A program made the translations under genes and the position numbers. Shown one piece after another: positions 17,996 through 29,800 of a stretch of 64,000 bases of DNA (the stretch's first letter is position 1; every line of letters begins with the position of its first letter). Source of the DNA: Aurantiochytrium sp. KH105 (Eukaryota > Sar > Bigyra > Thraustochytrida > Thraustochytriidae); the NCBI GenBank assembly GCA_003116975.1, contig BGKB01000202.1, forward strand, positions 36,329 to 100,328. Reading direction: 5' to 3'. The notes under the pieces are model-generated. The model had not been told where the DNA came from and did not search any database. It saw only the letters and a program-made list of their open reading frames with translations.

Positions 17996-18458
17996 ATCGT
18001 CCCCATCTTCATCCGTCACATCACGATACTAGTCAAGGTGTGAGCTGGCTGCTGGCAAAAACCAATTCATTCCCCTCGCGCTCCGCAAGAAGCGAGAGTC
18101 GGCGCGCCCGTGCGCACGTGCGGAGGAGCACGCGTGCGACGGAGGAGGCAGCTACGGTCGTGCGAGCGAGCGAGCAGCCCTTCACGGAAGCCCGCGAGCG
18201 CTGGCACGTCCTGGGCCAGACGCGCAGCCATCCATCCATCTAGCTAGCTGCCGGGAGTGGCGTGGGTGGCCGCGCCTCGCCTCGCGTCGCGGAGACGTCC
18301 TGCCCTGAGCGCGCGCGCGCGCGAGCGAGCACGAGCGGGAGAGAGGACGAGGGCCCGGGTACGCGACGTGGGCAAGAGTTAGCGAGCCAGCTGGCGAGGC
18401 GAAGCGAGCTCGCGAAGCGAAGCGAGGTGTCAATCAGATCAAGCAGGCAGCGAGCGCC

Positions 18459-18812
18459 ATGTCGGCCGATGAGAAGCTCTCGGTGCCAATTCGGCTCCTG
18501 CTCGAGGGCATCGGGCACCCGGTGACGGTGGAGATGAAGAATGGCGAGTCGTACAGGGGTCAGCTCGTAGAAGCAGAAACGACCATGAACTTGCAGCTCT
18601 CCGGCGCCACACACACGGCGCGCAATGGCCAGCGCAGGAAACTTGAGCACGCTTATCTGCGGGGTACAAGCGTCAAGTTCATTGTCTTGCCGGACTTTCT
18701 TCGAGAAGCCACCATCTTTAAGTCAGTAGGCACCATGAAGGCCAAACACGACCGTGACCAAGCCATCAAGGAGAAACGCAAGCAACAATCCAGACCCAAG
18801 AATCGCAGTTAG
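18459..18812 (+). CDS. SNRPD3: Small nuclear ribonucleoprotein SmD3
   Basis: A 117-residue single-exon Sm protein. The Sm1 motif (residues about 18-50, with V-E-M-K-N-G-E-x-Y-R-G and M-N-L-Q-L) and the Sm2 motif (Y-L-R-G-T-S-V-K-F-I-V-L-P-D, about 65-78) are intact. Together with the short V-P-I-R-L-L-L-E-G-x-G-H start, they point to SmD3 rather than SmD1 or an Lsm protein. SmD3 pairs with SmB in the heptameric ring around spliceosomal snRNAs. The C-terminal tail is Lys/Arg/Gln-rich and has no RG dipeptides, unlike the arginine-methylated tail of human SmD3. Confidence 0.93.
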   Translation: MSADEKLSVPIRLLLEGIGHPVTVEMKNGESYRGQLVEAETTMNLQLSGATHTARNGQRRKLEHAYLRGTSVKFIVLPDFLREATIFKSVGTMKAKHDRDQAIKEKRKQQSRPKNRS

Positions 18813-20264
18813 CCGCGCAGATCAGCTGCGTGCGTTGTACAATTTCATCTTTCCGCATGGGCGACTTTTGTTTTCCTTTCCTTCTTTTTCTTTTCGCATT
18901 CTTCTCCCAATACCTTTTATCTCTCATTTCTTCGCCTACGGCAATGGACATTTGCGAACGTCGTTGCTTAGAGCTGTGACACACTCGCAATTCGTCTTCA
19001 CCACTCGTCATTTCGTAGGAAAAGAAACGATATATTCCTCTCACGACTACACCGACAATGATTCTTTGCATTTGACTGGCCAAACATCCATCCTCTGATT
19101 GATCTTTGAAGAAGATGAAGAAGACAACGGAAGACAAGGTTGATTGTTTCCCCGGTACCGGGTAAACCTTCATTCCACCTTATTTTTCTCCACCTTTCTC
19201 ATCTATTACCCTATCTCCTTAAGGTGCCCCTCCTCACCGGAGAAACCCCTTCCGGTCGGACAAGCTCGCCATTCCAAAACCGAGGCTTTCCTCTCCTCTT
19301 CGTCGCTTCTCCTCTCGTCTCGCCCCGTTTCTCCTCGGACGCAAAGAAAGCCAAGACGCGCCTGGCGACGCGCCTTCTCAAGACTTCGCTCTGCGCTTAC
19401 CTCTTTCTGCCTGCCAGGCTCAAGGCATCGCGAAGCTCCCTGAGTACTACTAAACTACACACGAATACGTGACGTAATGCAAAGCAAGCACGAGAGGCGC
19501 TAGCTAGCGAGCTAGCTCCCTGCAAAGCACGCCCGTGGCAGAAAGCGGCTCGCTGCCGGCCAAGCAGGCCTCCACGCGCCAAAAGCGAGCTCCAGTCTCG
19601 CCCAAGCTCAGCTGCGCAGCCGAGCGACCGCGGGGCCCTGCGTCAAGCGCCGCAGCGCGAGATCCAGAAAGAGGCGCCAAGCGCGGTCTGGTGGTGTGAC
19701 GTACTCCCGCACTGCCATACTGCAGCACGATAATCAAGCAACCTTGGCCGGAGAAAGCGGCGGAGAAGCGAGAGCGCGAGGCAGGCAGAAATCAATCGCA
19801 ACATCCCAAACCCGCAACTCGAGAGAGCAAAGGTACGTGCGTCGGGCGCGGCGCGGCGCGGAGGGCGGCGCGGCGAGGCGGGCGCGCGCGAGGGCGCCGG
19901 CGCGTGCAGGGCGGCGCGTGCAAGGCGGCGCGCGCGCGCGAGCAGAGCAGAGCAGAGCAGAGCAGAGCAGCGCGGCGCGGCGCGGCGCGAGCAGGGACGC
20001 GCGAGGATCGATGATGAGATGAGGCAAGGACCGGAGCGAGAAAGGGCGGCAAGGCGCCGCGGATAGACCGCCTCGAGGCGCGAGACGGACAGGCGCCGGA
20101 GGAGACGGAAGGGGAAGGCAGGCAGAGGGAGACGAGCCCCGCGGACGGCGGCGCCGAGCCTGGCTCGATGAGCGACTGACGACGTGGGAACTCGGACGCA
20201 CGCACGCACGCACGCAGACAAAGAAAAGTACAGCCGCAGTTCTCAGCACTCCACTTTAGTCAAG
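18813..20264. other. Intergenic region upstream of cytochrome b5, with a CAGAG repeat
   Basis: About 1.45 kb. The first part is AT- and pyrimidine-rich (SmD3 3' region). The second is very GC-rich and includes an (AGCAG)n run at 19941-19970 followed by CGCGG repeats. No gene is recognised on either strand. Confidence 0.55.
19941..19970. repeat. (AGCAG)n pentanucleotide microsatellite
   Basis: Six perfect pentamers followed by CGCGG pentamers, about 300 bp before the cytochrome b5 start codon. Same motif family as CTCTG on the other strand. Confidence 0.92.
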
Positions 20265-20665
20265 ATGGGCAACGTTTCCAAGGACGAGCTGGCCAAGCAC
20301 AACAAGGCCGACGACTGCTGGATCGCCATCAGCGACCACGTCTACGATGTAAGTGCATCCACAAGTAGAACCTCCTCGAGCGAGCGCAAGCAAGCGAGGC
20401 AACCCAGCACGCTTGCGAGTGAAAGCGCAAACATGGCGTAGGACCCACCCACCCACCCACCCTACGAACTATGACGGACTGACATCGCATCGCATCGCAT
20501 CGCATCGCATCGCAGGTGACCAACTTCCTCAACGACCACCCCGGTGGCAAGAAGGCCATCCTCATGTACGCCGGCAAGGACGCCACCGCCGAGTTTGAGA
20601 TGCTCCACAAGCCTGAGGTCCTCACCAAGTACGCCAAGGATCTCAAGGTTGGCCCTCTCGCGTAA
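20265..20665 (+). CDS. Stand-alone cytochrome b5 domain protein (two exons)
   Basis: Exons 20265-20348 and 20516-20665 join in phase 0 to encode 77 residues, essentially just the haem domain. The H-P-G-G motif (His35 region) gives the first axial histidine and F-E-M-L-H-K-P supplies the second (about residue 59). The N-terminal D-D-C-W-I-A-I and V-Y-D-V-T-N-F elements are typical. There is no membrane anchor, signal peptide or fused desaturase or reductase domain, so this should be a soluble electron carrier, perhaps for a desaturase or another oxidase (inference). The residues around the haem resemble cytochrome b5 domains that occur fused to larger enzymes. It is convergent with the giant USP gene, 221 bp apart. 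Confidence 0.93.
20349..20515 (+). other. Cytochrome b5 intron containing CCCA and CATCG repeats
   Basis: A 167-bp intron, GTAAGT to CGCAG. A (CATCG)n array at 20483-20514 runs directly into the acceptor, replacing a normal pyrimidine tract. A (CCCA)n tract sits upstream of it. Confidence 0.9.
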
Positions 20666-20886
20666 GCGCGCCCCATGTTAAATCACGTGAGCGCAGCAGC
20701 TAGCTCTAGCTTGCTAGTCAGCTCGCTGGAAAGCTGACCACCTCAGGTGGCTCTCTCGAGCCGCCTCGTCAGCCAACAGCAGTGTCATGTCGAGCCTCCC
20801 CAAATAATAATAAGAATGGCTCTCTTTCAATTTTATACTCGTTACATATGAAGAAGCACCTCCGCGACGTTACACACTCACTCGCG

Positions 20887-23800
20887 TCAATGCGAAGAGC
20901 GTTTGCCGGCTGGCGGAGACAATGATGCAATCTCGGCCATGTGTGCGCGCGTGCAGATCCGCACCTCTGGTGAACGTGCTGCACACTCGAGCAAAAGTTT
21001 GCTTCCGTGAAACACCACTAGCTCCCAGCGCACGAGCTGCTTGGTCTGGGCCGTAACCAGCTGCTGTACAAGCTTCTCGACCACGTACGAGGCACGAATG
21101 CGCATTGCAAACGGTCTCCATTCCGCACATGGAAGTAAAAGCTGCTTGAGAAGGCGAAAGAGAACCAATACCTGCGGATGCACCGTCAGGGTGGGTCCTC
21201 GTTGAAGAATGGATGTCACCAAAAATGAAGCGAGACCCATCGCCATTCGTTCTGATGACCGACTCAGGTCCTCCATCATTTGCACGGCGCAGGCCTCATC
21301 GAGCAAAATCAGACGTCGCCACAAACCTGCGTTCACGGCGAGGTTCACAAGGCCGTCCTTGTCGTCAGAGAGAGCTTCGTCCTTATCGCCCAGAGCGCCG
21401 TTACCAGCACCAGCACTGGCAACGCCAGTACTTGCGCCACCAGTTTCATCAGGACTAGCGCCAGCACTAACGCCGGCGTCGTTGCCCTCTAAGCCCCCAT
21501 CCGCGGTACTTTCACCGTCTTGTTGCACTGTTACATCGCCGTTCACGTGCGATGGTATCGTTGAAACGCTAGAGACATTGGCGCTGGCAGGGGTGACCGC
21601 TGTCTCGACAGGATCAGTAGCACCATCATAAGCAACCTTGACGCCAGCATCTTGAGCACCTTGAAGCTTTTGCTCGGTGTTGATACTCACGTCAACATTG
21701 TCATCGACGACTTTCTCAACTACCTCCTCTTCCTCGTCCTCCTCTTCATCGTCCGTGGTATCGTGGTGCGAATCGTCGACGACAATCAGGTCGTCCAGAA
21801 TGCTATAGTGCCGCCGCGAGCGCTTGCGTTGTAAACGACGCTGGGCCGCACTTGCGACGAGAACACGCAAAAGACTCGCCGCCGCCTTTGTTCCCGGTGT
21901 CGGGACTGAACCTTCGTACGATGTATAAGCTTTTGTAACGGGCCGTAGCAAACCAAAGTCAAGCAGCATGCCACTCTCCACAGCCCCAAGAGACGCAAAA
22001 GCCTCCATAATTACAAAGTACTGCACACACGCGTCCGGAGTGGTCATTTGCTTGGAGAGCCAAAAGTGAAATGCGCGGACAAATCGCGAAACTGCCTCTG
22101 CATTCGCAAGCGCCTGGCCCTCCATCGAGGCAACCACCAGGCGCGCCACGGTCTGCCGAACTGTTGGTTTTGGGCACAATAGAAATACTTGTTCCACGCG
22201 GTCCTTGTCTTCCAGGTACGAGAGGAGCCACCGCTGCGCGCTGTCGCTCCTGCTGATAAGTTCCACCAAGCGCACCTCCCATTCCGGGAAAAGGCCTTCC
22301 ACCAACGTTCCCCAGCCATGTGCGGGAACATCGAGAAGGAACTGGATGCTCAGCCGGGCAATCGCCGCTCGGGATTCTTCCGTGCCAGCGTCGAGCCCAA
22401 TGCGCATTAAATTCCAGGCGAACTTGTACGTGCTCGCATCAAAGACATAGTTGTGACGAATAAACGTAAGGTTGTCCTTGAGCAAGGCGTCCACCACGTG
22501 CGATGGCAACTTGAGCATGGACACACGCTGACTTCCGTCTCTTGGCTGGCGCAAGTCGCGCGCTCGACTTGCATAGGCGAGGACTCTTGTATCCAAACGA
22601 GCCGAACTGCGTCGCCTTCGTCTGTGCATAAAGTGCTGCAGCATCTCGATACCGCGCTCGTCTACACCTCGGTCCTGCGCGACTTGCTCCCAGGACCGTC
22701 CATGCCGCTGCGTACGCATACCTTCGCGTCGACTCGACCGCGCCAACGGCGATAGAGAAAGTCGGAACGCACTTGAATCCGCAGCGCCGTACGCGGGGTC
22801 AAACTTGTTTTCCAAGTCGCCACTCCCGTGACGGTTTTTGCTTCCCCGCGCACTACCCGCTCCGCACTCGCTCCCACTGTCCGAGCCGGCCGCTGCGTCA
22901 AGCACAGCAAGAATATCCTGAGGACTTGAGATATTGAAGCGTCCCAGAAGCCCTGCTTGCTCCATCGTGATCAACGGAGGTGCTGGCAGGTCCTCATCAT
23001 CGTCCTCCTCTTCCTCCTCCTCTTCGTCATCCTCCTCGGCTGTTTCGGCACCTTCTTCGTCAACCTCAAGACCAGCTGTCTCTGCTTTCATTGCCTCGGT
23101 CTGTTCATCAGCTGAGACATGATTCTCGGAGACAGATGGCGCGTCCTCCTGCTCCTCCTCATCGTTTGCATCATCACTTTCGACAAGGAGTGCCGCGTGT
23201 TCACCAGATTCGTCGACCGAAGCAAGACCTGCAAGGTGATCCAAATTTGTGTCAAAGCCCCGTCCCGAATCAAGACCTAGCGAATCGTCAGTGTTTTCAA
23301 CGCTACTCTTGCCATCGTCGCTGACGTCGCGGACGTCGTTGACGTCGTTGGCGGCGTTATCATCCACTTCAACACCTGGGGCATACTCCTCGACCACGTC
23401 GCTATTTTCGCTGTCGCCCTCGTCATCATCGTCGTCGTCGTCTTCGTCGCTCGATATGGCCGAATCTTGCTTGGTATCCTCGAGATCCTCGAGATCGCTC
23501 CACAGCCCCGGCGAGTTGCCGAGCTTTGTCTCTGGGGAAGCGTCGCTCGCCCAGTTCCCTTGCGATTGCTGGGTCATCTTGCGGTCATAGACTAGCATGT
23601 AAGCACTGCGTGACTTGATCACCTCTGCAACTGATCTATCACTACGCATGATACGCTCCTTGCCGCCAAAGCAGTCGCCTGGAATGCAGTCAATTGGGTA
23701 TGGCCACACAAACTTATCATTGAACTCGATCCATTGACCTCCAACCTTGGGAAATCGAGGTCGGCGTTCGCGAACAAACGAATAGTAGTGTCCCGAATCC

Positions 23801-26800
23801 ATCGTGCCGGTATGCGCAATGACGCCGACCAGCTCATATTGATAAAACCCTGAGCCCATACGATCTTGAGAATCCTCTGCACCGGCGTTGAGTCTTGAAG
23901 ACGAGCCTGCCTCTTCTGGCCCACCTTCGAGAGATTCTGTGCTTGAGACAGGTACAGACCCGCCCGAGATGGACTCCCGCGATACCGAGTCCTCATCATG
24001 GATATCGTCCTTGCTCCCACCCGGCGTACGCACGCTGCTGTTCTGTGAAATGTAGTCGTACGTAAAGGGTTCAAGGTCGAGCGAGAGTGGAAACTCAAAG
24101 CGGTCATTCAGCTTGCGCCGCGTAAGTGTCTGCAAGTCGAATTCAAAGCGCTTCAAGTTGATAATGAGATGGTCCGGAAGCTCCTTGATACACGTTCGCT
24201 TGATGGCGTCGACGCGTTCGCCAGATTCAAGCTTGTACTGGTTGTCGCCAGTCAAAAGCTCGCTTTGCACCATGGCTTCGAGCGCTTCAGACAATGTCGA
24301 ACAACCCTTGATGTCGAGCGGCAACGAGTGGAACGGGTCCGGTCGCTCCGAGACATATGGGTTGTTTGGATCCTTGCTGATGATTTGGTTCACAAGCAAA
24401 CCTCGAAAGTGAGACTGGACGATTTCACGTGCGTGCTCTGACTCGGACTCGACATGATCGAAAAGCTCCGCGGCGAATTCATTCACGTCACGCTGCTCGG
24501 AGAGGTCGATTGACGCCCCATTTGCCTCAGCAAGAGCTTTGCAAAACGGAAAAGGATCATAGTAGTGCTTTGTGCTCACACGCAAAGATCCAAAGGTAAC
24601 CTGCAATTGGTGCAAGAATGTCCCACTGCGCACAGATCGGATCGACAAAATTGCCTCGCTAAAACTCGGAATATGAAAGAGCTGCTGGATGAATGAGTTC
24701 ATGTAGCACGTGGCGCCAAGATTCTGAAGTCCAGTAAATTGCTGCGGATGCTTGACGAGCGCCAAGGGGTTATAGTGCCACTCCTTGGCGAAGCGTGCGC
24801 GAAATCCAACCTTGGCGGAACCACCAATGCCATCCTCCTCGAGGAGCTCGCACAGAAGCGCCAGATTAGCCGGACAGTCTTCAAGAAGCTCGACGAGCAA
24901 CGCAAAAGCTGCATCGCGGCTCGCTTCGCTCTTGCACAGCGCACTGCGGTCATGAAGGATGAGCGACTGACCACTGAATGATCGACGTAGCATACCGCGC
25001 GCGCGGCGACCGTGCGAGTAGGATCCGCCACTGTATCGGCGGTCGCTCGACGTCGGTGTCGGCACGGAGCCGTGCGGGGTCCCAGGAGACTGTTGTTGAG
25101 CGCTTTGCTTCTGTCGCGCTTCTGAGCGAATCATCTCCAAGCGTGCGCGATCTCCCTCAAAAGTGTAGCTATTTGCAAAGAGCAGGTCGTGATACAAGTA
25201 CTTGAGCAGATTGTGTTCTGCTGCGAGTGTCTTTAGCGACGGATCTTTGGCCACCACCGTTCGCAAGAGACGAAGTAGGCCGATCATGAGCTGATCTTCT
25301 CGATCTGTATGGAAGCTCTCAAGGCTTTCGTGCATGAGAAGTGCGTCCAAGCTGCGCAGAAAGATTTCGCGCGTCAACGAGGATACTGCCTCAGCTTGGT
25401 GGTCATGCCATAAAATCTCTTCGTCGGGCTTGCCCGATGCTACACTTGCCTTTGGCGTGAAATTCGGTGCATTGATCAGATTCTCATCGACCATGTCAAT
25501 CAGACCAAGCATGAGCATGTGAAACTCGCGACACGAAGACGAAAGATTCCGGTGGGCGCGGCGCACAAGCATGCCGTCACGTTGCTCGGATCGCAGAGGC
25601 GCATGCATTGCCTTGTCGATGGGCAAAAGGAGGATAAGGTAGTCGCGCGAAAAAGCTTTGCGCTCAACAAAGAGAGAGTCGTCATGCACGCCCTCGCACG
25701 AATTTACCAGCGAGCATAGCGTCAGGAGTGCGCCGCACGCACGTGCGCGGGTGACCTGGTCTTCGCAGTAAATGACGAGCTGCTCTGTCAGCTCGCGAAT
25801 GTGCTCGAATCGAATGAAAGACCGCATGGTCTCCACGTCACCGACGGTGATGCAACTCATCACAAGATACATGGCCCTGTCGACGACTTCGCGCATCATA
25901 TCCACAGAAATAAAGGCATCGGCAGTACACAAGAGCATTGCTTCCAGCGAGGACTCAACGATGCGCGGGAAATCCTCCGGGCGGCACGCGTGGACATCTG
26001 CCAGCGGGGGTGGCGCAAAAAGTGATCCTTTGGAGACAGGGGGGCGCAGTGTCTTGGTCGGCACCGCGTGCTTTGCCTGTACTGCCTCGTTGTTTTGGTC
26101 ATGTTCATCAGCGCGAATCTCGTCGGCTTTGGAACTCTGCTTATTCTGGTGGTCCTCTGCGGGCGTCAGAGCATCTGTGCCAGTGATTTTAGAGTTGCTG
26201 TTGCTGCTGCTGCTGCTACTGCTGCTGCTGCTGGCTTTGCTGCTGATGATGATGCTGTTTGCCGCGTGCTGCTCGCTCGCTTCCAGCGGCGGCACATCTT
26301 CTATTGGCAAATCGATCGAATCTGCAGGGACAGAGCGGTTTGGCGCGGGGGTCGCTGTGTTGCGTCTTGCTCGACGCACGGCTCTTCGACTCTTAATGTT
26401 GATCATTGTCGCAAGACGCCAAAAGGCATTCTCATCACCTGGCGCCGGACTACTGGACCCCGCAACATCTTGCGACGGCGAAGGGTGCGGCAGCAGATCC
26501 TGCTGTCCGCCAATCGCAGATTGGATCGCGCCGTCTTCCCCTTGAAGAGGGCTGTTCACGGGCGAGCTCGGTCGCAAGGGCGAGCCCAAGCCCTGCTGAG
26601 AGCCGGAAAGTGGAGACATCGCAGTGTATGGCGATGCTGGCGAGTTCAGAGACGACGCGAAACTTGATCGAGATCCCGAAACTTGGAGGAAAAAAGCGAG
26701 GCGCCGTCGAAATCCTTTATCCGCGTAGAGAAGTGCGGCAATGATTTGGACAAGCACAGAAATGCACTCGATGCGCCGAGGTCCAGAGAGCGAGCGATGA

Positions 26801-29800
26801 TTGAGCAAAATTCGCAAGAGATGCTCTGTTCCTGCGCCTGACACAAAGCGCTTGAGCCAGGCGGACTGCTCCCCCAACGGTTGAAGGGTGCGAGAATCGA
26901 CGCGCAGGTCAAACTTGGGCATGTCAAATGCACGTTCGGCTTCCATCTTGCGTCTTACGATCCGAAGTGCATACAAGAGTCGATGTGTGGAGTGAAGAGG
27001 CAAAAGACGGTTCCAGTCCTGGTCGAGAGACTCGATCGCCTTGACCATGGCTTCATCCTTTTGAAGAAGCAGCAGACAATCCCAGACGTTCTGCATAGCG
27101 CCTGGATCTGATGATACAACGGACTCCTCGCTCTCTCGAGCTGGATCCAATACCTGGAACATGTCTCCGCAGATGGAGTTGATGAAATCTCCTGAAAAAG
27201 CGAGCGACGACACTCGAGCGTCGGGATCGGAAACACCATCTGTGCCAGCAGACGATGCAGCTGACATTGTCTTTGCGTCTGTACCCTCTGCGACAAGACC
27301 TGCAAGCGGAGACGCATATCCAGTCTCAAGTGCCTTTTGAACGAGAGGTGTTGCAAGTGCCACGAGTTGGTCCTGGCGTCGCTCGTCTCCGCCAACGGGC
27401 TGAAGGCGTTCCTTTTTGGCTCCATTTGGTCCAACAGCTCCGGGCACCGTTGCGCGCTCAAGTTTGACGTCCAAGACTTTGACGGAGTCCCAGTCACGAA
27501 TGCCGAGATCTTTGAGGGTACGTTGGAGATCTGAATCTGCAAAAGGCTTGGGCGGCCCTTGCAGCTCGAGCTTTTCCGCCTGTAGCGAGTTTCCTCCCGC
27601 GGCGCGATAACCGTGAGACGAGCCAGGTCCCGGAGGGTGATGATTTGCAAGGCCGCCCTTGCCGCTCTCTTCAGCGGATACTTCCTTCGTTGCCGTCATT
27701 GTCTCCACAGTAATGGGTCGGGTGGTCTTGGCTTCGCCCGTTTCCGCCGCCTGTTGCTGCTGCTGGTGCAAGTCCGAACCAATATCGCCAAATTTCTCCT
27801 CGTCATCCGTAAACCAGTCGTCAAAGCCTGTTGCCGGGTCAGGGGCGCGGCACGGATTATTGACGAGCCGCAGCGATAAACTTGCTGCCGGGACCTTGAT
27901 CTTTTCCGCAATCATCCCTTGAAGGTCACCGAGAGTAGCCTCTTCACCAAGACGCAATGAAAAGGAAGTCCCAGGTCCAATGGGGATGTACTCGCGGCGC
28001 GTGAGCGAGCCCGGAAAACCAACCGCGGGCGGAATCACGACGATGCTAAGCTCAGACAGGGAAGCATGCTCGCTGTATTGGCTGAGGAAGAGCTTGAGGG
28101 TCGCCGAGGCTCGTCTCGCCTGCCGGAGCATCTTAAGCGAGTCCATGCCAGCTTTGTTGATTTTATGCGCCTCAGTGATTTTGCGCACGCACAATTCCAC
28201 AAATTCCATTTGCATTTTCCCTTTGCGACCTTTGAGGCGCGGAGCCACGTGCGTGTGCAAGTACACCAAGTGGGCGACGGCCGCAAGGCCAACCTCGTGG
28301 CGACGCGCTTCGAGAGCTACGCGCCACAGAAAGTCGCCACCTTCCAAGGAGGACCCGTGGCGTTCGATGAGGCGAAAGAGAAATGCAGAATTTGGAGCAT
28401 TCAGCATTGCGCGCGACAGAGCGCGAGCCTCTTGGTCGCGGCGTGTCCTCCGCGCCAAAAAGGTGCCATTGTGCTCGGGTCGCGCCCGACGCAGATTCCG
28501 TGCCCTGTAATTGATGGCCATAAAGAAGCTTTGATAGACTCGAAAGGCAGTTGGCGTGAGCGACTCCGTCCCGAGAAGCTGCATATGTTCGCGGAACAAG
28601 TGTGCCGCAACGTCTTCGGAAAAGACCGAATTCTTGGACACGAGATCTCCCGGCTGCCCTTTACCATTGCCCGAGGACTTGTTGTTGTTGCCACTGGTGG
28701 TGGTGCTGTTGTTGGCGCTGCTGTTCTTGCTTCCGTTTGCTTCGAGCGAGGCCGCATTGGTTGCAGTACCCGCCTGCGCGGGTGTTGAGGCAGCCTGCGT
28801 GTCCCCCGCAGGCTTGGCGGCGGGCGTTTGTGCTCCTCCAGCGGTGGAGCCAACTTCTGTCAGATCTTCTTGCAACTGGGACACACGACGGATCCCGCTT
28901 GCTTGCGATCGTGCAAACCAGAGAAGAGCGATATCCTGCGAACGCTCCGTCGGCGCTGCGGCAACCATGGCCATCCATAGCTCTTTTGCTGGAGTCTTTT
29001 TCAGATGCAGGTATGAATTTGTCAACACAAAGAGGAGAAAATCGAAGCGTTCCGCGAGCTGGTCCAAGTGTGTGTAAACGCTTCCCGGAAGACAGAATCC
29101 ATCAACGTCTTCAGGACTGAGACGAGTGCCTGCGATTCCGGATGCGACCAGGCGGATGCGGCTCTGATAGTGAGTGAGACCCGCGCACACAAGTCGGACG
29201 AGTTTGTGCTGTTTGTCGAGACGTTCAATCATGAGTTCTGTTGGCGTACGACGATTCTCTGATATCGAAAACCAAGAAGCTTTGGCCTGCGGCGAGACCG
29301 TGATGATCCGTCGAAGAACTTCGAGCGCTTGTGGAACAGACTTGTCCATTCGAAGGAGCTCGATGCAATCCTGCAAAATTCGGCCTCGTTGCGAGGCACA
29401 GCGAGACGAGCCAGACAAGAGCTTGATCAAGAGACTGATGGCCTCGCGCCGTTGGGCAAGGGACCTCGAATTTCTCGAAAATGAAGACTGCCGCGAAATG
29501 GAAAGTGCCTGGTTTTCCTTTCCGTGCTTGGTGGACAGCTCTTCGCCCCGACGAGGTGGCGGTGAAGCCCTTAGGCCAATGGCATCAAAGTCCATTTTTG
29601 TAGAATTCTTATCTGCCTCCTCCTCTTCCTCTTCCTCTTCTTCTTCTTCGTTTTCGTCCTCCTCATCTCCCTCCTCCTCCGCCGCCACGTCCTCCTGGTC
29701 CTCCTCCTCTGCTGCGACGTCCCCATTTTCGTCTTTGACCATCTTTTCACGTTCAAGGGAAGCTATTCCTGGCCCGTTATGTTCATCATTGGCGTCGCGC

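Larger units (their letters stand above)
17788..18458. other. Intergenic region with a tandem duplication and CTCG/CTTG repeats
   Basis: It starts with a perfect 25-bp duplication in the likely 3' untranslated region of the upstream gene. A (CTCG)n-(CTTG)n tract follows, then GC-rich sequence forming the SmD3 promoter. No gene is seen. Confidence 0.55.
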
